DNA from: an uncultured Gammaproteobacteria bacterium
GTDB lineage: Bacteria > Pseudomonadota > Gammaproteobacteria > HK1
Reading direction: 5' to 3'
DNA: 64,000 nt
Assembly (NCBI GenBank): GCA_947258715.1
Contig: CAMYJH010000001.1
Coordinates: 101,959 to 165,958, forward strand
This document shows, one piece after another, positions 49,480 through 58,986 of this stretch. The notes under the pieces were generated by a model that worked only from the letters and a program-made list of their open reading frames with translations, did not search any database and was not told the origin of the DNA. Position numbers and translations under genes: made by a program. The stretch's first letter is position 1, and each line of letters starts with the position of its first letter.

Positions 49480-50052
49480 ATGATTCAGACTAACAACGTC
49501 ACCTGCTCTTCCATGGCCTCCCGCACAGTATCCGAAATTCAGGCGATCGTCAGACCCTTCGTGGAGATCTGCCTACTCAAGCGCGCTCCTCAGGATCTGC
49601 CGGACTCTACTTTTCTGCTTGCGATCATGCTGGTGGCCCATACGATAACCAGCATACTCCTCAACGCGGTGGTACTGGACGGATGGAATGCGATGCTGGC
49701 CGGAGTCACCGATACTCTGCTCGTATCCATTCTCACCGCGTCCGTTCTCTATTTACACAGTTTTAGCGCGCGTTTTGTGCAAACGCTCAGCGCCATGACC
49801 GGAACCGGCGCCATCATCTCTTTGGTCGCAATTCCGCTGTTCAGCTGGGACGTTGGCGCACAGCAAAGCGAATCCGCAAATCCCGTTGCCGCCCTTTTGG
49901 TGTTTGGCATCGTGGCCTGGAGTCTGGCTGTATCCGGCCACATTCTGCGACACGCGCTTTCGATTCCGTACCTCCTCGGGATTCTGGTTGCCGTCGCCTT
50001 TTACGGAATTTCTTACACCGTATTCGGCAGCCTATTTTGGGTGGAAAGCTAG
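49480..50052 (+). CDS. Four-helix integral membrane protein, unknown function
   Basis: About 190 residues with four to five hydrophobic segments (roughly 49-66, 75-90, 99-125 and 129-185). The frame is open far upstream, through the divergent ROK gene, but the stretch before 49480 is Arg/Pro-rich shadow; ATG 49480 or ATG 49513 is likely. I see no domain I can name (YIP1-like in layout only). It ends 32 bases before mpl. Confidence 0.55.
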   Translation: MIQTNNVTCSSMASRTVSEIQAIVRPFVEICLLKRAPQDLPDSTFLLAIMLVAHTITSILLNAVVLDGWNAMLAGVTDTLLVSILTASVLYLHSFSARFVQTLSAMTGTGAIISLVAIPLFSWDVGAQQSESANPVAALLVFGIVAWSLAVSGHILRHALSIPYLLGILVAVAFYGISYTVFGSLFWVES

Positions 50053-50083
50053 CCCGGTCGATCACTTAAAAAGGGTAGATATC

Positions 50084-51466
50084 GTGCACGTTCATCTTCT
50101 TGGCATCTGCGGTACGTTCATGGGGGGTCTTGCGCTTCTAGCGCGAGGTCTCGGCCACCGCGTCACCGGTTCGGATGCAAAAGCCTACCCGCCCATGAGC
50201 GACCTGCTCGAGGAACAAGGCATAGAGGTTATTCAAGGCTACGACCCGGATCAGCTCGAGCCGGCGCCGGATTGTGTCGTAGTCGGCAACGCGCTGACGC
50301 GGGGCAATCCCGCGGTGGAATTTCTGCTCGAGCACGACATACGGTATACGTCGGGGCCGGCTTTTCTCTATCAGCACGTGCTTCGCGGACGACACGTGGC
50401 GGCCGTAGCCGGCACTCACGGCAAGACCACCACCAGCAGCATGCTCGCCTGGATTCTGGATTGCGCCGGAATGTCGCCCGGTTTCCTGGTGGGCGGCGTA
50501 CCGGGAAATTTCGGTGTATCGGCCCGCCTCGGCGGCGATGCCAAGGGCCCCTTCGTGCTCGAGGCCGATGAATACGACAGCGCTTTTTTCGACAAGCGCT
50601 CCAAATTCGTCCACTACCATCCGCGCACGCTGATCATCAACAACGTCGAATTCGATCACGCCGACATATTCGACGACCTTGACGACATCAAGCGTCAGTT
50701 TCATCACCTGGTGCGAACCCTTCCGGCCTCCGGTCGCATCATCGCCGCGAGTCCGGATTCGAACATCGATGACGTATTGATAAAAGGCTGCTGGACGGCG
50801 GTGGAACGCTTCGGCACGGAGTCAGGGGACTGGAAGGGCGTGCTCATCGATTCTGACGGCGGACGTTTCGAGGTCCGGCATGCCGGCTCAACGGTAGGCG
50901 AGACTCGCTGGCAGCTCATCGGCCGGCACAACGTGAGTAACGCGGTCGCCTCGGTCGCGGCGGCCCATCACCTGGGCGTTGCCGCCGACGCCGCCTGTAG
51001 CGCGCTGGAATTCTTCCGCAACGTCAAGCGGCGCCTGGAAATACGGGGGCTTGCCGCCAATGTGACCGTGTACGACGACTTCGCGCACCATCCCAGTGCC
51101 ATTCAAGCCACTATCGAGGCGCTGCGAGCGCGCGTGGGCGACGCCCGCATCCTCGCGGTGCTCGATCCCGCATCCAACAGCATGCGTCTAGGCGTTTATC
51201 GGGACACCCTCGGACCATCCCTTCGCGGCGCCGACAAGATCTGGCTGTTCAGGCCCCCGCACACGCGATGGAACCTCGCCGATGCGGTGGATGGGCTCGA
51301 CGCGCGCATCAGCGACGATATCGGCGATATCGTCGCCGAAGTCGCCGCCGCGGCGGATGCGGGCGATCACGTACTGGTGATGAGCAACAGCGGCTTCGGT
51401 GGCATTCATCGCCTGCTGCTGGATGCCCTGAATCGGCGCGCAGCCGTCGGGAGCGCCGGCGCGTGA
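50084..51466 (+). CDS. mpl: UDP-N-acetylmuramate:L-alanyl-gamma-D-glutamyl-meso-diaminopimelate ligase
   Basis: Murein-peptide recycling enzyme that joins the recovered tripeptide to UDP-MurNAc. The 460-residue Mur-ligase has the N-terminal VHLLGICGTFMGGLALLARGLGHRVTGSD, the P-loop AGTHGKTTT, the EADEYDSAFFDKRSKFVHY segment characteristic of Mpl, and DDFAHHPSA with the C-terminal VMSNSGFGGIH. The GTG at 50084 has AAAAGGG upstream; the open frame before it overlaps the membrane-protein gene in another frame. Confidence 0.95.
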   Translation: MHVHLLGICGTFMGGLALLARGLGHRVTGSDAKAYPPMSDLLEEQGIEVIQGYDPDQLEPAPDCVVVGNALTRGNPAVEFLLEHDIRYTSGPAFLYQHVLRGRHVAAVAGTHGKTTTSSMLAWILDCAGMSPGFLVGGVPGNFGVSARLGGDAKGPFVLEADEYDSAFFDKRSKFVHYHPRTLIINNVEFDHADIFDDLDDIKRQFHHLVRTLPASGRIIAASPDSNIDDVLIKGCWTAVERFGTESGDWKGVLIDSDGGRFEVRHAGSTVGETRWQLIGRHNVSNAVASVAAAHHLGVAADAACSALEFFRNVKRRLEIRGLAANVTVYDDFAHHPSAIQATIEALRARVGDARILAVLDPASNSMRLGVYRDTLGPSLRGADKIWLFRPPHTRWNLADAVDGLDARISDDIGDIVAEVAAAADAGDHVLVMSNSGFGGIHRLLLDALNRRAAVGSAGA

Positions 51467-52062
51467 GCGAGTGCACAGAGGTCCCTCTGTTTCCCTTGAA
51501 CACCGTCCTTTTCCCCGGTGGTCCGCTTTCGCTTCGAATTTTCGAGCCGCGCTACGTTGACATGGTGGCGGAACGCATGCGCAATGAGCAGCCCTTCGGC
51601 GTCTGCCTCATCCAGGACGGCGAGGAAGCCGGCGGCGCCGCCACGCCACACGAGGTGGGTACGCTGGCCCGCATTATCGACTTCCAGGAATACGACGACG
51701 GCATTCTCGGAATTAACGCCGTCGGCGAAGACCGCTTCCGGGTGCTCTCGACCCGGGTACGATCCAACCAGCTCGTTCTTGGCCGGGTCGCGGTGCTGCC
51801 AAAAGAGCCGGAGGAAAAGCTCAGCAAAGAATACGCCGCAATTTCCGAGCTGGTGCGCACACTGATCGATCGCACCGGACCCCTTTATGAGGGTCTGCCC
51901 AAACGCTATGACGATCCGACCTGGCTCGGATACCGGCTGGCGGAAGTGCTTCCCATTCCGCTAACGCGCAAGCAGCAGTTTCTGGAGCTGGATAATGCGC
52001 TCCTGCGCCTTGACCAGATCGGAGACGTGTTGCGCGCAATCGCCGAGACGCAGGATCGCTGA
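51463..52062 (+). CDS. LON substrate-binding-domain protein
   Basis: A 199-residue stand-alone homologue of the N-terminal domain of Lon protease: VPLFPLNTVLFPGGPLSLRIFEPRYVDMVAERM, EVGTLARIIDFQEYDDGILGI, and the helical C-terminus TRKQQFLELDNALLRLDQI. It has no protease or ATPase part; homologues are thought to bind unfolded protein, but the role is unproven. The GTG start overlaps the mpl stop (GTGA). Confidence 0.9.
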   Translation: MSECTEVPLFPLNTVLFPGGPLSLRIFEPRYVDMVAERMRNEQPFGVCLIQDGEEAGGAATPHEVGTLARIIDFQEYDDGILGINAVGEDRFRVLSTRVRSNQLVLGRVAVLPKEPEEKLSKEYAAISELVRTLIDRTGPLYEGLPKRYDDPTWLGYRLAEVLPIPLTRKQQFLELDNALLRLDQIGDVLRAIAETQDR

Positions 52063-52096
52063 GTTCAGTAAGGCGTTTGGCGCAAGCGCCCTTGTT

Positions 52097-53770
52097 TCAC
52101 CATTCCTCCGGCTCAAGATCATAGATCTCGCGCGCGGCCTGCGGCGAAACCAGTCCGCTCGCGATGTCGGCGCGTAGCTTTTCCCGATCGCGGGCGCGAG
52201 GATCGCCTAGACCCCCGCCTCCGGGCGTATGTACGACGAGTCTTGCCCCGGCAGGGATCGTCTGCGTGCCCTTGCCGCGGAGCCGTTCCCCGCTGGCCAG
52301 GAGCACCGACCCGGGGCTCCCGCGCTCGCCGCCACGTCGCCCCCGGGCCGGGTGGTCGATTCGATCGAATGCCGCCAGCAGCTCGAAGTCAGCGTCGATG
52401 GCGCTTTCGATTTCCAGCACCTGGCCAAGACCGCCGCGGTGCTCGCCCGCGCCCCCGGAATCCGTTCGCAACTCCTTGCGCCGGAATACCAGCGGCGCTA
52501 CCGACTCGTTGATCTCCACCGGGGTTCCGCGTACGCCGCTGGGATAAGCGGTGCCGGACAGCCCATCTTTGACCGGCCGCGCGCCGGTACCACCGTTGGT
52601 GACCGCGGTTATGGTAAACAGGGACCCCTGATTCTGGTTGCGTTGGCGCCCTCCCTCACCGCGGAAGGTCAGGTTCCAGAGACAGGACGCGCCTTCCGCA
52701 GGCACCCGTTCCGGAACTGCCTGCTCGAGACAGCCGAACACCACGTCCGGAAGCATCTGACCGATGATGTGACGCGCGCATACGGCCGCCGGATAGGGTG
52801 CGTTCAATATCGAACCATCTGGCGCCCTCACGCGGAACAGTGACAGCGATCCGGCGTTGTTGGGGACTTCCGGCGAGACGACGCAGCTCAATCCGAAACA
52901 GGTGTAGGCCGTGGTGTAGGCGCTCGGCACGTTGACGCCGAAACGCGACATGGGAGAGGTGCCGTCGTAGTCCACCGAGATCCCGTGGTCGTCGATGGTG
53001 AGGCGGGCCACCAGCTCAAGCGGATGGTCGTAGCCGTCGATGGTCATGGTGTTGCGGTACACGCCCCTGGGCAGTTTTTGAATTTCGGCCATGACGGCAT
53101 GTTTCGAGTTTGCAAAGATGAACCCTGCCAGCTCGTCCAGATGATCAAGCTCGAACTCGTCCATCATCTCCACCAGTCGCGCGCAACCGATGTCGTTGCA
53201 CGCCGCGAGCGAATAAACGTCGCCCTCGGACTCGACGGGCTGACGCGTGTTGGCACGCACCATCGCCATCAGGGTCTGATCCAGCTTTCCCCGATCGGCG
53301 AGCTTCAGCATCGGGATGTATATCCCTTCCATGTGCACATCGGTTCCGTCCGGCCCGGTGCCGATACCGCCGATGTCGGTGAGATGGGAGGTGCACGCGA
53401 ACAGCGCCACCAGATTGCCGCTGCGAAAGCACGGCGTGGTGAGCACAAAGTCATTGAGATGGCCGGTGCCCATCCACGGATCGTTGGTTATGTAAATATC
53501 GCCGTCATTCATCTTTTCGATGGGAAAGTGACGCAGGAAATGCTTCACCGATTCCGCCATCGAGTTGACATGACCGGGCGTTCCGGTCACCGCCTGCGCC
53601 AACATCCTGCCCTGGGTGTCGAACACCCCCGCCGATAGATCGCCGCACTCGCGCACGATGGGACTGAAGGCCGTGCGCATCAGCGTCTGGGCCTGTTCCT
53701 CGACCACCGAAATAAGCCGGTTCCACATGATCTGCATGCGGATGGTTTCAAGCCCACTGGAAGCGTTCAT
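52097..53770 (-). CDS. hyuB: Hydantoinase B / oxoprolinase subunit B
   Basis: 557-residue HyuB subunit. Motifs include the N-terminal QIMWNRLISVVEEQAQTLMRTAFSPIVRECGDLSAGVFD, the metal-site PGHVNSM and ITNDPWMGTGHLNDF, the C-terminal HTPGGGGLGDPRARD. With HyuA it performs ATP-dependent ring opening of hydantoins, N-methylhydantoin or 5-oxoproline, or carboxylation in acetone/acetophenone-type relatives. Overlaps hyuA by four bases. Confidence 0.93.
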   Translation of the reverse strand: MNASSGLETIRMQIMWNRLISVVEEQAQTLMRTAFSPIVRECGDLSAGVFDTQGRMLAQAVTGTPGHVNSMAESVKHFLRHFPIEKMNDGDIYITNDPWMGTGHLNDFVLTTPCFRSGNLVALFACTSHLTDIGGIGTGPDGTDVHMEGIYIPMLKLADRGKLDQTLMAMVRANTRQPVESEGDVYSLAACNDIGCARLVEMMDEFELDHLDELAGFIFANSKHAVMAEIQKLPRGVYRNTMTIDGYDHPLELVARLTIDDHGISVDYDGTSPMSRFGVNVPSAYTTAYTCFGLSCVVSPEVPNNAGSLSLFRVRAPDGSILNAPYPAAVCARHIIGQMLPDVVFGCLEQAVPERVPAEGASCLWNLTFRGEGGRQRNQNQGSLFTITAVTNGGTGARPVKDGLSGTAYPSGVRGTPVEINESVAPLVFRRKELRTDSGGAGEHRGGLGQVLEIESAIDADFELLAAFDRIDHPARGRRGGERGSPGSVLLASGERLRGKGTQTIPAGARLVVHTPGGGGLGDPRARDREKLRADIASGLVSPQAAREIYDLEPEEW

Positions 53771-55863
53771 GTTCTGGTTTCCCGTCTGCTTTCGATGACG
53801 ATGTGCCCGTTAGCACCAATACGTGCGGTGAAACGCCGGCCGACGAAGGTCGAAGTCTCATCCTCGGCAATTACCGCCGGTCCCTCCAGCGTCGCACCCA
53901 ATTCAAGGTCCGGACGCCAGTAAAGCGGAACCTTGATCCGCCGCGACGTCTGAGGATCGACGAGATCCCGCACTCCGATCGGCTCCGGGAGCGGAGCTGC
54001 CGGCGGCTCCGCCACCCGCGAGGGTCGATCATGGGAGGCGGATATCGTCACCGACCAAGTGAGCACCTCCACTTCCGCGTCCGGAATCGTTCTTCGATAG
54101 AGGGCCTCGTATTCGCGATTGTAGGCCGCCTGCAGGGTTTGGTGGTCGTCGACGTCAAGCTCGCGCAAAGGCAAGAGAACGAAGATCTCGTGACCCTGAC
54201 CGAGATAACGCATGTAAGCCCCCCGAGTTTCGCTGACCTCCGCGCCCGGCGCTCCCGCGCGCACCACGTCGAGCGCCTCCTTGCGCATTTCAAAGATCAG
54301 CCCGTTGGCAGCACCCGGATCAAAGTCCCGAAGACGCATGTTGCGGCTGCGAACCACTTCGTACGCCACCGGCGCGCGGAGAAAGCCGACGGCGGAGCCA
54401 ACCCCCGCGTTGGCGGGCACGACGATGCGACGGATGCCGAGTTTTTCCGCCAACCTAACCGCGTGCAGCGGCGCGGCGCCGCCAAATGCCACCAGGGCAT
54501 GCTCTGCCGCAGCCTCGCCCTGCTCCACCGCGTGCACCCGGGCGGCATTGGCCATGGTCTCATCCACCATCTCGGTTACGCCGTAGGCGGCCATAAGTGG
54601 ATCGAGGTCCAGGGGATCTCCGATTTCGACGGCCATCGCCTGGCTTGCGCGCTCGGGAACCAGAGCTACTTTGCCGCCGGCAAAATGCGATGGCTCGATA
54701 CGCCCCAGCAGAATATCGGCGTCAGTGACGGTGGGTTGTCGGCCACCGCGGTCGTAGGCGGCCGGGCCCGGCTCCGCCCCGGCGCTGTCGGGTCCTACTG
54801 CAATCCGCTTCATGGAATCCACCCGGGCGATAGAGCCGCCACCGGCGCCGATCTCAATCATCTCGATGACGGGGATCCGGAGCGGAAGCCCGCTGCCCTT
54901 TATAAAGCGGGCCGCCCGATCGACCTCGAACTCCCGCGCGCTCTTTGGCAGATAGTCCTCGATCAGGCAAATCTTGGCCGTGGTGCCGCCCATATCGAAG
55001 GAGATAACCTTACTAAGACCCATTTCGGCGGCGATATGGCTGGCCAGTATCGCACCCCCGGCCGGGCCCGACTCCACCAGCCGGATGGGAAAGCGCATCG
55101 CGGTCTGAAGCGTCGTCAGCCCCCCTCCGGAGGTCATCATCAACAGCGGGCAGCCCAACCCCAAGGAATCGAGCCGCCCCTTGAGCCTTCCGAGGTAGCT
55201 TTCCATCAGCGGGCGCACGTAGGCGTTGGCGACCGCGGTGGAAAAACGCTCGTATTCGCGCACCTCGGGACAGGCCTCGCAGGACAGCGTCACCGACAGA
55301 CCCGGCATCGCCTCGGCGAGCAGATCGCGCACCCGCACCTCATGGGCCGGATTGGCGTAAGAGTGCAGGAAACCCACCGCGAGACTCTGTGTCCCGAGCC
55401 GCTTCAAGTCTGGTACCAGGGCTGCGACACCTTTCTCGTCGAGGGGCTCTAGCACCCGGCCGTGGACGTCCATGCGTTCGTGCACCGTCAACCGGCGATC
55501 CCGCGGCACCAGCGGTCGCGGTTTCTCGATCATGATGTCGTATTGGTTATAGCGACTCTCGTAGCCGATCTCGATCACGTCGCGAAAGCCGTGGGTCGTA
55601 ATCAGCGTTGTGAGCGCGCCTTTGCGCTCCAGGATGGCGTTGGTGGCAAGCGTGGTGCCGTGAATGATCAAGCTTACGGAAGACGGCTGCACCCGGGATC
55701 GATCCAGCACATCGCACACCGCACCGACGACGCCTTCGTCCGGCGCTTGGGACGTGGTCAAAACCTTTACGCTGAAACGTGAATTGCCGCGCTCCAGTAC
55801 GACGTCGGTGAAGGTGCCGCCGATGTCGACGGCGATACGGGCTTCAGCGCGGCGGACGGTCAA
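53767..55863 (-). CDS. hyuA: Hydantoinase A / oxoprolinase subunit A
   Basis: 698-residue ATP-binding HyuA subunit, ASKHA-like. It has ARIAVDIGGTFTDVVLE, HGTTLATNAILERKGA, the ESGPAGGAILASHIA and SFDMGGTTAKI loops, and GAGGGSIARVD. I set the start at TTG 55863, with GAGGA five bases before it; the frame remains open to 56193 but that part overlaps the TRAP gene and is unlike the family. Subunit of the same enzyme as HyuB. Confidence 0.93.
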   Translation of the reverse strand: MTVRRAEARIAVDIGGTFTDVVLERGNSRFSVKVLTTSQAPDEGVVGAVCDVLDRSRVQPSSVSLIIHGTTLATNAILERKGALTTLITTHGFRDVIEIGYESRYNQYDIMIEKPRPLVPRDRRLTVHERMDVHGRVLEPLDEKGVAALVPDLKRLGTQSLAVGFLHSYANPAHEVRVRDLLAEAMPGLSVTLSCEACPEVREYERFSTAVANAYVRPLMESYLGRLKGRLDSLGLGCPLLMMTSGGGLTTLQTAMRFPIRLVESGPAGGAILASHIAAEMGLSKVISFDMGGTTAKICLIEDYLPKSAREFEVDRAARFIKGSGLPLRIPVIEMIEIGAGGGSIARVDSMKRIAVGPDSAGAEPGPAAYDRGGRQPTVTDADILLGRIEPSHFAGGKVALVPERASQAMAVEIGDPLDLDPLMAAYGVTEMVDETMANAARVHAVEQGEAAAEHALVAFGGAAPLHAVRLAEKLGIRRIVVPANAGVGSAVGFLRAPVAYEVVRSRNMRLRDFDPGAANGLIFEMRKEALDVVRAGAPGAEVSETRGAYMRYLGQGHEIFVLLPLRELDVDDHQTLQAAYNREYEALYRRTIPDAEVEVLTWSVTISASHDRPSRVAEPPAAPLPEPIGVRDLVDPQTSRRIKVPLYWRPDLELGATLEGPAVIAEDETSTFVGRRFTARIGANGHIVIESRRETRT

Positions 55864-55886
55864 AGCATTCCTCGGGGAGGTATCGA

Positions 55887-57188
55887 CTAACCCCTGAGCT
55901 GGATCTGGTCGGGCAACCAGGTGGCCACTCCAGGGAACACCGCGATCATGATAGTGAAAAGGATCATGATGATGAAAAATGGCAGAGCCGCCTTCGCGAT
56001 AGCTCCGATGCGTTCGCCCGTGAGTGACTGAATCACGAACAAGTTGAACCCCACCGGCGGCGTAATCTGAGCCATTTCGACCACCAGCACCAGAAACACG
56101 CCGAACCAGATTTTGTCGTATCCTGCGGCCACGATCAGCGGCAGCGTGATAGGCAAGGTCATGACGATGGCGGACATGCCTTCCAGCACGCACCCCAGCA
56201 GCATATAGAAGGCCAGCAGCAGAAGAACCAAACCAAAGGCAGACAGATCCAGCGCCGCGATTTGTTCCGCCACTGCGCGCGGCACGCCGAGAAACGCCAT
56301 CGCCTGGGAAAGGAAAACCGCGGCGGTCACAATCATTCCCACCATCGAGCTGGTGCGGACCGCGCTCATGCAGGCTTGCCCGAACGCATGCCGGGTGAGC
56401 GAACGCTGAAGCGCTCCAATGAGGAACGCGCCAAGCACGCCTACGGCAGCTGCCTCGGTGGGACTGGCGTAACCGGCGTACATTGAGCCCAGCACCAGCA
56501 GGATCAGGAACACCACCGGTCCTAGACTGACCACGCTGCGAAGGAGCTGGCCAAGTGTTGCCGGAGGGCCGGCTTTGGGCGTGAGCCCGGGCGAGATTGC
56601 GGCGCGCGCGGCGATATAGATCATGTATGTTGCGGCGAGCAACAGACCCGGGATGATGCCGGCAATGAACAGCTTCAGCACCGAGGTCTCCGAAAGCACG
56701 CCGTAGATGATCAGAATCACGCTTGGCGGAATTAAGAACCCGAGTGTGCCGGCGCCGGCCAGAGAGCCCATGGCGAGGTTGCGGTTGTAGCCGCGGGAGA
56801 ACAGCTCAGTTAAGGTGATGCGTCCCACTGTCGCCGCGGTGGCGGCGGACGATCCCGAGATGGCGGCGAACATGGTGCAGCCGAGAACGTTGACGTGCAT
56901 CAGCCGTCCCGGCAGATAGGCCGCCCAGGGCGCAAGACCACTGAATAAAGACGCCGAAAGCCGCGTTCGAAATAGAATCTCGGCCATGAGAATGAACAGC
57001 GGTAAGGCGATTAGAGATTCGCTGGTCATGGTGTTCCAAATACTGATCGCCAGCTGGCGTTCGATGGGCATATTGCGGAAGATTTCGAGGCCCGCGATTC
57101 CGACAGAGAACAGCGCCAGAGAGACCCATACGCCGGCTCCGAGGAACACGACCAACAGCAAGATGGTAACCGAAACGGTGGCGGTCAC
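55887..57188 (-). CDS. dctM: TRAP transporter large permease (DctM)
   Basis: 433-residue permease with about 12 hydrophobic segments. The DctM family signature regions are visible: VFLGAGVWVSLAL, SLIALPLFILMAEIL, GCTMFAAISGSSAATAATVG, GTLGFLIPPSVILIIYG and ITPPVGFNLFVIQ. Moves small organic acids with sodium or proton symport together with DctQ and DctP. It ends 23 bases before hyuA, so the TRAP and hydantoinase genes are one unit. Confidence 0.95.
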   Translation of the reverse strand: MTATVSVTILLLVVFLGAGVWVSLALFSVGIAGLEIFRNMPIERQLAISIWNTMTSESLIALPLFILMAEILFRTRLSASLFSGLAPWAAYLPGRLMHVNVLGCTMFAAISGSSAATAATVGRITLTELFSRGYNRNLAMGSLAGAGTLGFLIPPSVILIIYGVLSETSVLKLFIAGIIPGLLLAATYMIYIAARAAISPGLTPKAGPPATLGQLLRSVVSLGPVVFLILLVLGSMYAGYASPTEAAAVGVLGAFLIGALQRSLTRHAFGQACMSAVRTSSMVGMIVTAAVFLSQAMAFLGVPRAVAEQIAALDLSAFGLVLLLLAFYMLLGCVLEGMSAIVMTLPITLPLIVAAGYDKIWFGVFLVLVVEMAQITPPVGFNLFVIQSLTGERIGAIAKAALPFFIIMILFTIMIAVFPGVATWLPDQIQLRG

Positions 57189-57715
57189 GGCTCAGCGTCG
57201 AGGGACTGGCCGTCGTGTTTCAAATCCGGCTCTTCGGCACGCACGAGCCTGATCAATCGCGCGACCATCTGCAGGAAAAGCAGCAGCGCGCCGACGGCGA
57301 GTACACCTTGCGGAATGATCAGCGGCGTTTGGGTCGGTGTGAAAGAGACGATATCGCGCTTGAAAGACGAATAGGTAAGATCGCACAGCGCGTACAGAAT
57401 GTAAGCGGTCACCACGATGCCCACCAGGGTAGAAAAATAATCGAGCCCGCGCGCCACTCCTCGAGGCACGTGCTCCGCCAGCAGAGAGACGCGCACGTGA
57501 CCGTCCGAGCGAAGCGTGTAGGCGGCGCCGAACAAGAACGTGGCGCCCATCAGGTAGCCGCTGAATTCCCAGCTGAAGACAAGGCTCCGAGTGAATGCCG
57601 AGCGGGCGACGACCTCGCACATCATCAAGATCGCCATCGACAATAAACAGGCGGCGGCAAGCGCCGCCGCCCAGATTGCAAGCCGATCGATGTGGCGCAG
57701 GAACGCGGCGATCAT
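57185..57715 (-). CDS. dctQ: TRAP transporter small permease (DctQ)
   Basis: 176-residue membrane protein with four hydrophobic segments, DctQ-like: CEVVARSAFTRSLVFSWEFSGYLMGATFLFGAAYTLRSDGHVRVSLL is the typical central region. It overlaps dctM by four bases and follows dctP by 42 bases. Confidence 0.92.
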   Translation of the reverse strand: MIAAFLRHIDRLAIWAAALAAACLLSMAILMMCEVVARSAFTRSLVFSWEFSGYLMGATFLFGAAYTLRSDGHVRVSLLAEHVPRGVARGLDYFSTLVGIVVTAYILYALCDLTYSSFKRDIVSFTPTQTPLIIPQGVLAVGALLLFLQMVARLIRLVRAEEPDLKHDGQSLDAEP

Positions 57716-57757
57716 CGCGGGCAGCCGTTCGGCGCGCAGCCTGCCGCCGGCAGGCGG

Positions 57758-58759
57758 CTACTTACCAACCATCTTGCGATACGCCTTGATGACCGGTCCC
57801 GCCTCGGGAACGTTGGCGATAAACTCTGCCCACATTTTCTCAGCCACGCCAACGAGGTGGCCGCGAAGCTCAGGCGTTGGTCTGCTGACCGTAACCCCGT
57901 TCTTCGCCAGAACGGCCATCTTGGTCTCGTCCTCGTCTATGGACGCTTCCCAGAATTGCGATTCGAGCTGGCTGGCCAGCGCCTCGATGGCGTCCTGGTG
58001 CTTGGGACTGAGCCGGTTCCAGGCGTCCAGGTTCACGTTCACCATGTTCGACGCAGACTGCCAGTGAAAGGTGTTGACGTGATTCAAGAACTCCCAGAAT
58101 TTGCCGTCCACGCCTGACGAGCTCGAGGTGGTCACGCCGTTGATGGCTCCAGAGGCCAGCGACGGCACCACCTCGCCCCAGGGAAGCTGCGTCGGGCTCG
58201 CGCCGAGCTTGCCGAAGAAGTCGGTGCCGTTTTTGTCTACGGTACGGATCTTCAGCCCTTTGAGGTTGTCGAGCTTCGCGATCTGCCACTTCGAATAAAC
58301 GTTCTGACCGGGCCAGGGCACCATGTACAGAATCTTCTGGTTGTGCTTCTTCGCCAAACGCTCGTAGACCGGACGCGAGAAGGTCTGCAGTGCCCGGACC
58401 TCGACGTAGCCTGAAGCGAGATAGGGCACCGACTCGATACCCAAAAACGGCTCTTCACCCACCTGCTGGTTGAGCAGAATATCGCCGATGGGGACCAGGC
58501 CGTCGCGGACCGCGCCGAGCATTTCCGGCCCTTTGTAACCGAGCGAACCGCCCGGATGAATCGTGATCTGTACCTCGCCGTTGGTCACCTCCTTGACCTT
58601 ATCGGCAAAGATTTGTGCGTTGGTGACGTGGAAATTACCCAGCGGCCAGGCCAGCGGCAGATCCCACTTCTCGGCCGCAATAACCTGGGTCGAGAGGGCT
58701 GTCGCCAGTACTGCGCCGGCGGCGGTGACGACGGAACGGGAGCGGATTGATTTGGCCAT
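57758..58759 (-). CDS. dctP: TRAP transporter substrate-binding protein (DctP)
   Basis: 333-residue periplasmic binding protein with a signal peptide (MAKSIRSRSVV...VIAAEKW; cleavage near residue 28-29). The core has FADKVKEVTNGEVQITIHPGGSLG, the conserved carboxylate-binding Arg in LKIRTVDKNGT, and LPWGEVVPSLASGAINGV. Substrate likely a carboxylate; given the next genes, perhaps a hydantoin, oxoproline or their ring-opened acid. Start of the dctP-dctQ-dctM-hyuA-hyuB unit. Confidence 0.93.
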   Translation of the reverse strand: MAKSIRSRSVVTAAGAVLATALSTQVIAAEKWDLPLAWPLGNFHVTNAQIFADKVKEVTNGEVQITIHPGGSLGYKGPEMLGAVRDGLVPIGDILLNQQVGEEPFLGIESVPYLASGYVEVRALQTFSRPVYERLAKKHNQKILYMVPWPGQNVYSKWQIAKLDNLKGLKIRTVDKNGTDFFGKLGASPTQLPWGEVVPSLASGAINGVTTSSSSGVDGKFWEFLNHVNTFHWQSASNMVNVNLDAWNRLSPKHQDAIEALASQLESQFWEASIDEDETKMAVLAKNGVTVSRPTPELRGHLVGVAEKMWAEFIANVPEAGPVIKAYRKMVGK

Positions 58760-58986
58760 GACTCCTCCTTTTTGTTATCGGTGGCAGTGAGAACGGATCG
58801 ACACTCGAACGCGGACCGCGGGGCGGTCAGAGCGGGGTGCCCCTGCTGCGTGGGGATGGCTATCTTAAACCGCTGTTCGCCGGGGTTAAAGGCAGGTTGA
58901 ATCGGGGAAAACCAAGGCGGGCTCCGGCACACCGGGAAAAGCTGCTGGTAAGCGCCCGCGGGAAACGGGTCATCAGTCATGAATGC

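Noticed and set aside
53803..55452. A 549-codon open frame on the plus strand opposite hyuA
   Set aside because: Shadow of hyuA; low-complexity composition and no recognisable motif.
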